From Pseudomonas grimontii (GTDB lineage: Bacteria > Pseudomonadota > Gammaproteobacteria > Pseudomonadales > Pseudomonadaceae), in contig NZ_VFES01000008.1 of assembly GCF_007858185.1 (NCBI RefSeq), positions 186,001-250,000 on the forward strand: DNA of 64,000 nucleotides. Reading direction: 5' to 3'. How positions within the stretch are numbered: position 1 is the stretch's first letter; the number at the start of each line of letters is the position of its first letter. Below are positions 58,715 through 64,000 of this stretch, in pieces. Under the pieces are notes generated by a model that was given only the letters and a program-made list of their open reading frames with translations, ran no database searches and had not been told where the DNA came from. A program made the translations under genes and the position numbers.

Positions 58715-59868
58715 AACCCCGCGTATTGGAGATTCTGAAACAGCTGATGGCCTTCGACACCGTGTCATCGGAGTCGAACATGGCCTTGATTGAGTATGTG
58801 CGCGACCTGCTGCTGAGCAAGGGCATCGAGTCGCTGATCGTCAAGGACCCAAGCGGCAAGAAAGCCAACCTGTTCGCCAGCACCGGGCCCAAGGAACAGC
58901 CCGGCGTGTTGCTGTCCGGGCACACCGACGTGGTGCCGGCGGCGGGGCAGGCCTGGACCTTTCCCGCCTTCGCCGCCACCGTGCAGGACGGGCGCATCTA
59001 CGGGCGCGGCAGCTGCGACATGAAGGGCTTTATCGCCCTGGCCATCGACGCCATGCTGGATGCCGCCGACCACACGTTAAAACGCCCACTGCAACTGGCC
59101 CTGTCCCATGACGAAGAGATCGGCTGCGTCGGCGTGCGGCGCTTGCTCGACGTGCTGCACCTGGCGCCGGTGCGGCCGTTTCTGTGTGTGATCGGTGAGC
59201 CGACCAACATGCAGTTTGTACTCGGCCATAAGGGCAAGGGGTCCTACCGCACGTACTGCCGAGGCCAGGAGGCGCATTCATCCCTCGCGCCGCGCTCGGT
59301 CAACGCCATCCACGTGGCCTGCGACTTTATCGCCGCCCTGCGTGACAGCCAGCAGCAGTTGCAACGCCATGGCGCCCAGGACAATGACTATGACGTGCCC
59401 TACAGCACCGTGCATGTCGGCCAGATTGTCGGCGGCAAGGCGCTGAATATCGTGCCCAACCTGTGCACCCTGGACTTCGAAGTGCGCAACCTGCCGGCGG
59501 ACGACCTGGACGCGTTCCTGGAGCAGATGCGCGAGCGCGCCGAGGTGATCGTGCGCGAGGCGCAGAAGCTGTCCAGCGTGGCGGCCATCGAGATCGAAAC
59601 GATCAACGTCTATCCTGGCCTCGACACCCACCCCAGTGTCGAGGCGGTGCGCTTTCTCAAGCAATTCGCCGCGCCGGGTACTGGCACGTCCAAAGTCTCG
59701 TTCGGTACCGAAGGTGGCCTGTTCAAGCAGCGCCTGGACGTGCCGGTGGTGGTGTGCGGGCCGGGTTCCATCGAGCAGGCGCACAAGCCCGACGAGTTTA
59801 TCGAGATCAGCCAGATGGACGCCGGCGAGCGCTTTTTGCAAGGCTTGCTCGGTTCACTGACGGCCTAG
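58711..59868 (+). CDS. Acetylornithine deacetylase-like M20 amidohydrolase (ArgE-like)
   Basis: M20-family metallohydrolase of 385 residues. Metal ligands are visible in GHTDVVP (His71), GRGSCDMKG (Asp103) and SHDEEIG (Glu pair). It should hydrolyse an N-acyl amino acid. It is coupled to the oxidase subunit gene by a 4-bp overlap, so it is part of this pathway rather than arginine biosynthesis. The substrate is probably the N-acyl or N-carbamoyl form of the imported compound (inference). Confidence 0.87.
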   Translation: MKPRVLEILKQLMAFDTVSSESNMALIEYVRDLLLSKGIESLIVKDPSGKKANLFASTGPKEQPGVLLSGHTDVVPAAGQAWTFPAFAATVQDGRIYGRGSCDMKGFIALAIDAMLDAADHTLKRPLQLALSHDEEIGCVGVRRLLDVLHLAPVRPFLCVIGEPTNMQFVLGHKGKGSYRTYCRGQEAHSSLAPRSVNAIHVACDFIAALRDSQQQLQRHGAQDNDYDVPYSTVHVGQIVGGKALNIVPNLCTLDFEVRNLPADDLDAFLEQMRERAEVIVREAQKLSSVAAIEIETINVYPGLDTHPSVEAVRFLKQFAAPGTGTSKVSFGTEGGLFKQRLDVPVVVCGPGSIEQAHKPDEFIEISQMDAGERFLQGLLGSLTA

Positions 59869-59985
59869 CAGAGCCTGCCGTCCTGGGGTGAATTTCAGCA
59901 CGGCACGCTGCTTTAACCGCGCTTTCGGCATCCTCGTTTGCGGCACCTCCCTAGACTGGAGCGTGTCTCGGATCAGGACTCGACC

Positions 59986-61446
59986 ATGCTCAAGAATCGC
60001 TTGCAAGACCCCAGCCTGCTGGCTGAACTCGCCTACGTAGATGGCCAGTGGATCGCTGCCGACAGCGGCGCCACCCTGGACATCCGCGACCCGGCCACCG
60101 GCCACTTGATTGCCCAGGTGCCGGCCATGGACGCGGTGGACACCCGCCGCGCCATCGACGCCGCCGAGCGTGCCTGGCCCGCCTGGCGCGCACGCCCGGC
60201 TGCCGAACGTGCGGCGCTGTTGGAGCGTTGGTACCAGGCGATGATCGACAACCTCGATGACCTGGCGCTGATCATGACCTGCGAGCAGGGCAAACCGCTG
60301 AACGAAGCCCGTGGCGAAGTGCGCTACGGTGCCGGTTTCGTCAAATGGTTCGCCGAGGAAGCGCGCCGGGTCTACGGCGAAACCATGCCCGCACCCAGTG
60401 GTGATCGCCGCTTGCTGACCCTCAAGCAACCGGTGGGCGTATGCGCCGCCATCACCCCGTGGAATTTCCCTAACGCGATGATCACGCGCAAATGCGCGCC
60501 GGCCCTGGCCGCCGGTTGCCCGATCATCGTCAAACCCTCGGACCTCACGCCGCTGTCGGCCCTGGCCCTGGCGGTGCTGGCCGAGCGCGTCGGTATTCCG
60601 GCCGGGGTGTTTAATGTGATCACCGGTTTGCCCGCCGGCATCGGCGAAGAGCTGACCGGCAACCCGGCGGTGCGCAAGATTTCCTTTACCGGCTCCACTG
60701 CCGTCGGCCGCCTGTTGATGTGCCAGAGCGCCGAGCACATCAAGCGCTTGAGTTTGGAACTGGGTGGCAATGCGCCGTTTATCGTGTTCGATGACGCCGA
60801 CCTCGAACAGGCGGTGGCCGGGGTGATGCTCAGCAAATTTCGCAACGCCGGGCAAACCTGCGTGTGCGCCAACCGCATCCTGGTGCAGGACGGTATCTAT
60901 GCGCGTTTCGCGGCGCGGCTGGTGGAAGAGGTGGGCAAGCTCAAGGTCGGCAACGGCCTGGAAGACGGCGTGACCATCGGCCCGCTGATCAACCCCGCGG
61001 CGGTGAACAAAGTCGCGCGGCATATCGACGACGCCCTGAGCCAGGGCGCCCAGTTGCTGTGCGGCGCAGTTCCCAGCGGTGACAGCCAGTTCGTGCAGCC
61101 CACGGTACTCGGCGATACCCACGCCGGGATGTTGCTGGCCAATGAAGAAACCTTCGGCCCGGTGGCACCGCTGATGCGCTTTACCGACGAAGCCCAGGCC
61201 CTCGCCCTGGCCAACGCCACCCCGTACGGCCTGGGCGCCTATTATTTCACCCAGGACCTGCAGCGTTCGTGGCGCTTTGGCGAGGCCCTGGAGTTCGGCA
61301 TGGTCGGGCTCAACACCGGGATTATCTCGATGGAAGTCGCGCCGTTCGGCGGTATCAAGCAATCAGGCCTGGGACGCGAGGGCAGCAAGTACGGCCTGGA
61401 CGAATACCTTGAAGTCAAAGCCTTCCATATCGGCGGCTTGAACTGA
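59986..61446 (+). CDS. Succinate-semialdehyde dehydrogenase-type aldehyde dehydrogenase (GabD-like)
   Basis: Aldehyde dehydrogenase of 486 residues. Catalytic Cys292 is in FRNAGQTCVCANRI and Glu258 in LELGGNAPF; ITPWNFPNAMITRK and the C-terminal EVAPFGGIKQSGLGREGSKYG are hallmarks of the GabD subgroup. The second Cys two residues after the first is typical of bacterial GabD. It begins 117 bp after the ArgE-like gene and 20 bp before the tartrate dehydrogenase gene. It may oxidise an aldehyde from the upstream oxidases. Confidence 0.88.
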   Translation: MLKNRLQDPSLLAELAYVDGQWIAADSGATLDIRDPATGHLIAQVPAMDAVDTRRAIDAAERAWPAWRARPAAERAALLERWYQAMIDNLDDLALIMTCEQGKPLNEARGEVRYGAGFVKWFAEEARRVYGETMPAPSGDRRLLTLKQPVGVCAAITPWNFPNAMITRKCAPALAAGCPIIVKPSDLTPLSALALAVLAERVGIPAGVFNVITGLPAGIGEELTGNPAVRKISFTGSTAVGRLLMCQSAEHIKRLSLELGGNAPFIVFDDADLEQAVAGVMLSKFRNAGQTCVCANRILVQDGIYARFAARLVEEVGKLKVGNGLEDGVTIGPLINPAAVNKVARHIDDALSQGAQLLCGAVPSGDSQFVQPTVLGDTHAGMLLANEETFGPVAPLMRFTDEAQALALANATPYGLGAYYFTQDLQRSWRFGEALEFGMVGLNTGIISMEVAPFGGIKQSGLGREGSKYGLDEYLEVKAFHIGGLN

Positions 61447-61466
61447 ATTTTTGCGAGGCATGCACC

Positions 61467-62558
61467 ATGAGCAAGGCATTTAGAATCGCCGCGATTGCCG
61501 GCGATGGCATCGGCAAGGAAGTGCTGCCCGAAGGGCTGCGGGTACTGGAACAGGCCGCCAGGATCTGGGGCCTGAACCTGAGCATCGAAGTGCTCGACTG
61601 GGCCCACTGCGATTACTACCTGGAACACGGGCAGATGATGCCCGAGGACTGGTTCGAGCAGCTCAAGGGCTTTGACGCGATCTACTTCGGCGCCGTGGGC
61701 TGGCCGGACAAAGTCCCGGACCATATTTCCCTGTGGGGCTCGCTGCTCAAGTTTCGCCGCGATTTTGACCAGTACGTGAACATCCGCCCGGTGCGGTTGT
61801 TCCCCGGCGTGCCATGCCCACTGGCCGGGCGCGAGCCGGGGGACATCGACTTTGTGGTGATTCGCGAAAACACCGAGGGCGAATATTCTTCGGTGGGCGG
61901 CAAGATGTTCGAAGGCACCGAGCATGAATTCGTGCTGCAGGAGTCGGTGTTCACCCGACGCGGCGTCGACCGCATCCTCAAGTTTGCCTTCGACCTGGCC
62001 CAGACGCGTGCGCGTAAGAAGCTGACGGCGGCGACCAAGTCCAATGGGATTTCCATCAGCATGCCTTACTGGGATGAGCGCACGGCATTGATGGCGGCGA
62101 ACTATCCCGAGGTAACGTGGGACAAGCAGCACATCGATATTTTGTGTGCGCGGTTTGTGCTGCAGCCGGACCGGTTTGATGTGGTGGTGGCGTCGAATCT
62201 GTTTGGCGACATTCTGTCGGACCTGGGGCCGGCGTGTGCGGGAACCATCGGGATTGCGCCGTCGGCGAATCTGGATCCGGAGCGGCGGTTTCCGTCGTTG
62301 TTCGAGCCTGTGCATGGGTCGGCGCCGGATATTTATGGGCAGAACATTGCGAATCCGATTGCGATGATTTGGTCGGGGGCGTTGATGTTGGACTTTTTGG
62401 GCAATGGGGATGGGCGGTATCAGGCGGCGCATGATGGGATATTGCGGGCGATTGAGGCGGTGATTGCGGAGGGTGTGGTCACGCCGGATTTGGGCGGGCA
62501 GGGATCGACTCAGGATGTGGGATTGGCAATTGCGACGCGGTTGGCTGAGGCGAATTGA
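61467..62558 (+). CDS. Tartrate dehydrogenase/decarboxylase or D-malate dehydrogenase
   Basis: Beta-decarboxylating dehydrogenase of 363 residues in the isopropylmalate/isocitrate family. Motifs: IAAIAGDGIGKEVLPEG at the N-terminus, 'LWGSLLKFRRDFDQYVNIRPVRLFPG', 'DFVVIRENTEGEYSSVGG' and 'NLFGDILSDLGPACAGTIGIAPSANL'. These match tartrate dehydrogenase (TtuC) and D-malate dehydrogenase more than LeuB. From about 62100 the codons change to G-ending ones (gtg, gcg, ttg, ggg), unlike the first part. It ends the catabolic run. Confidence 0.88.
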   Translation: MSKAFRIAAIAGDGIGKEVLPEGLRVLEQAARIWGLNLSIEVLDWAHCDYYLEHGQMMPEDWFEQLKGFDAIYFGAVGWPDKVPDHISLWGSLLKFRRDFDQYVNIRPVRLFPGVPCPLAGREPGDIDFVVIRENTEGEYSSVGGKMFEGTEHEFVLQESVFTRRGVDRILKFAFDLAQTRARKKLTAATKSNGISISMPYWDERTALMAANYPEVTWDKQHIDILCARFVLQPDRFDVVVASNLFGDILSDLGPACAGTIGIAPSANLDPERRFPSLFEPVHGSAPDIYGQNIANPIAMIWSGALMLDFLGNGDGRYQAAHDGILRAIEAVIAEGVVTPDLGGQGSTQDVGLAIATRLAEAN

Positions 62559-62617
62559 TCAAAACGCGGCGGCCTTATAGCCGACCGGCGTTGTGCCTGG
62601 TGTACTGGGTTAAAACT

Positions 62618-62896
62618 GTGGGAGGGGCGGTGCGACGATTCGACTTGCCCCCGATGGCAGTGGGTCAGCCAAAGATGCATCAATTGACACGCCTTCATCG
62701 GGGCATGGGTATCTACACAACTTTTCAGCCTCTGACAAATCTCCCTGTGGCGAGCGGGCTTGTCCCGCGTTGGGCTGCGTAGCAGCCCCCAGTAAAGCAG
62801 AATGCGGTGTATCAGAAACTCCATAGCGGCTGTTTTGGGGCCGCTACGCGGCCCAACGCGGGACAAGCCCGCTCGCCACAGGGGAACTCGCCAGTC
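62618..62896. repeat. REP arm and composite REPIN before ghrA-like gene
   Basis: This gap of about 370 bp has no gene. A gtgggagggg arm (62618-62627) is followed by a 16-nt insert (62628-62643) and the rest of the REP. A GGGTATCTACACAA motif lies at 62707-62720 and a composite REPIN at 62743-62882. The part 62707-62896 is nearly the reverse complement of 26717-26909. Confidence 0.8.
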
Positions 62897-62924
62897 AGTC
62901 GTTACCCCAGAAACGCATATGTAC

Positions 62925-63851
62925 TCAGTACCCCCGCAACCGATCCACTTCCCCCACCATCTCATCCCCCCGCTCAAACCGCCGAATATTCTCCAACAAC
63001 ACCCCAAACGCACTCTCCGGCTGCGTCATCGCCGCAATATGCGGCGTCAACAACACCTGCGGATACTCCCAAAACGGATGCTCCGGCGCCGCCGGCTCCT
63101 CCCGAAGCACATCCAGCACCGCACCACTCAACTGCCCACTCTCCAGCGCCTCGAGCAAATCCTCTTCAACCAGGTGCCCCCCACGGCCCATATTCACCAA
63201 CCCCGCCCCCGGTGGCAGTTGCGCAAACAAGCGCCGATCCAGAATCCCCTGGGTCTGCTCCGTCAACGGCAGCACACACAGCAAAATATCGCACTGGCTA
63301 AGAAACGCCGGCAGTTGCGCTTCCCCCGCATAACACTCCACCCCCGGCACGCGGTGAGCACTGCGCGCCCACCCCGACAACGCAAAGCCCAGCGGCGCCA
63401 AGGTCGCCAGAATTTGCTGCGCCTGGGCACCCAAGCCCATCACCCCGACACGCCGGTTCGCGGCCGGCTGCAGCAGGTGCGCCTGCCAACAGCGCGCCAC
63501 CTGCTGCTGGCGGTAGCGCAGCATGTCGCGGTGCAGGCTGAGCACCGCCCAACTGGCGTACTCGCACATGCCGCGGGTGATGCCCGGATCCAGCAGGCGC
63601 ACCACCGGCAGGCCCGCAGGCAAACGGTCCAGGTCCAGTTGATCGACACCGGCCGACAACGCAAACAACACCTTCAGGTTGGGCAGCACGCGGGCCAGAT
63701 CTTCCGGTGCCTGCCAGGCGGCCAGGTAGTCGACCTCGGCGGGGTTGCCGATGTCGGGCCAGGTGCGCCATTCGATATCCGGTGCGTGTTTGGCGAACAG
63801 TGCCTGCCAGTGTCGGCCGCGCACCGGGTCAGCTTTGTAGAGCAAGGCCAT
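62925..63851 (-). CDS. ghrA: Glyoxylate/hydroxypyruvate reductase A-like protein
   Basis: D-2-hydroxyacid dehydrogenase of 308 residues. The NAD(P)-binding motif is in RRVGVMGLGAQAQQIL; catalytic Arg and Glu lie in the central part and His in LLTPHIAAMTQPES. VNMGRGGHLVEEDLL is the third family signature. It reduces glyoxylate or hydroxypyruvate. I placed the start at 63851 (MALLYKADPV) after AGGAA; an in-frame ATG at 63887 would add 12 residues. It ends next to REP sequences and converges with the tartrate dehydrogenase gene. Confidence 0.88.
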   Translation of the reverse strand: MALLYKADPVRGRHWQALFAKHAPDIEWRTWPDIGNPAEVDYLAAWQAPEDLARVLPNLKVLFALSAGVDQLDLDRLPAGLPVVRLLDPGITRGMCEYASWAVLSLHRDMLRYRQQQVARCWQAHLLQPAANRRVGVMGLGAQAQQILATLAPLGFALSGWARSAHRVPGVECYAGEAQLPAFLSQCDILLCVLPLTEQTQGILDRRLFAQLPPGAGLVNMGRGGHLVEEDLLEALESGQLSGAVLDVLREEPAAPEHPFWEYPQVLLTPHIAAMTQPESAFGVLLENIRRFERGDEMVGEVDRLRGY

Positions 63852-63887
63852 GGGCATTTCCTGCTGGATGAAGGTAGCGATCATCAT

Positions 63888-64000
63888 CCCCCAAGCCCGG
63901 CGCAGGATCTGTTGAAACGCGGGGCGAAAACAGTTGATCCGAATTTCTCACGGGGCAAGTTCGGCGTAGTTGGTTGCCCGCAGGCCGTACTCTGGACTGC
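63888..64000. other. Upstream region at window end
   Basis: The last 113 bp contain no supported gene. They presumably hold the promoter of the ghrA-like gene or the edge of a gene that continues outside. Confidence 0.4.

Noticed and set aside
59890..59925. Sigma-54-like element (cagcacggcacgctgct) before the GabD-like gene
   Set aside because: The -24 GG and the spacing to the -12 GC do not both match the TGGCAC-N5-TTGC pattern.

Overview
The window is a GC-rich chromosomal segment of a Pseudomonas, most likely of the P. fluorescens group. The reasons are the C/G-ending codon use, the dense palindromic REP/REPIN sequences in the gaps (gtgggagggggcttgc and gtggcgagcgggcttg families), several TonB-dependent receptors, and Hcp and type II secretion genes of pseudomonad type. 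No rRNA, tRNA, phage, transposase or CRISPR array was seen. All product names come from reading the sequence, not from database searches.

Layout. 1-6.0 kb: 3' part of a TonB-dependent siderophore receptor followed by a complete FecBCDE-type iron-siderophore ABC importer. 6.4-10.9 kb (minus strand): a three-gene organosulfur-type unit (TonB receptor, flavin monooxygenase, sulfonate-type binding protein), divergent from a LacI-family regulator with a perfect 14-bp palindromic operator between them. A TetR regulator follows. 12.9-15.6 kb (minus): an exported GH3 beta-glucosidase with a PA14 insert. 16.1-26.3 kb: a small exported protein and an 11-gene type II secretion operon (gspE-F-G-H-I-J-K-L-M-N-D) whose secretin carries a lipobox, as in the Hxc type. 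27.4-36.0 kb: TonB receptor, polar-amino-acid-type ABC importer, amine oxidase, RidA protein and a second NtaA/SnaA-type monooxygenase, probably one scavenging pathway. 36.0-40.0 kb: an orphan T6SS locus with intact hcp, two tandem copies of a candidate effector plus four-TM membrane protein, and a truncated hcp remnant between the copies. 40.2-47.1 kb: amino-acid-derivative catabolism (aldehyde dehydrogenase, FAD oxidase, RidA, D-threonine aldolase/D-serine dehydratase-like enzyme) divergent from a LysR regulator, then a bicupin and a double-GNAT protein. 47.1-48.5 kb: gene-free repeat region built as a ~260-bp-arm inverted repeat around a GGCTCT hexanucleotide array. 48.5-62.6 kb: a long catabolic run (HAD dehalogenase-like protein, FAD oxidoreductase, dipeptide-type ABC importer with fused ATPases, three-subunit HcnABC/opine-oxidase-like enzyme, ArgE-like deacylase, semialdehyde dehydrogenase, tartrate/D-malate dehydrogenase). 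The window closes with a GhrA-type reductase on the minus strand.

How the parts fit. The theme is import and oxidative breakdown of scarce or modified small molecules (iron chelates, organosulfur compounds, N-substituted amino acids), plus export of enzymes (T2SS) and possibly toxins (T6SS). The most unusual locus is the duplicated Hcp-linked effector/immunity-like module. Its two copies share nearly identical 5' ends and promoter regions but have diverged 3' halves and diverged partner genes, and the gap between them holds fossils of hcp and of the neighbouring aldehyde dehydrogenase 3' end.
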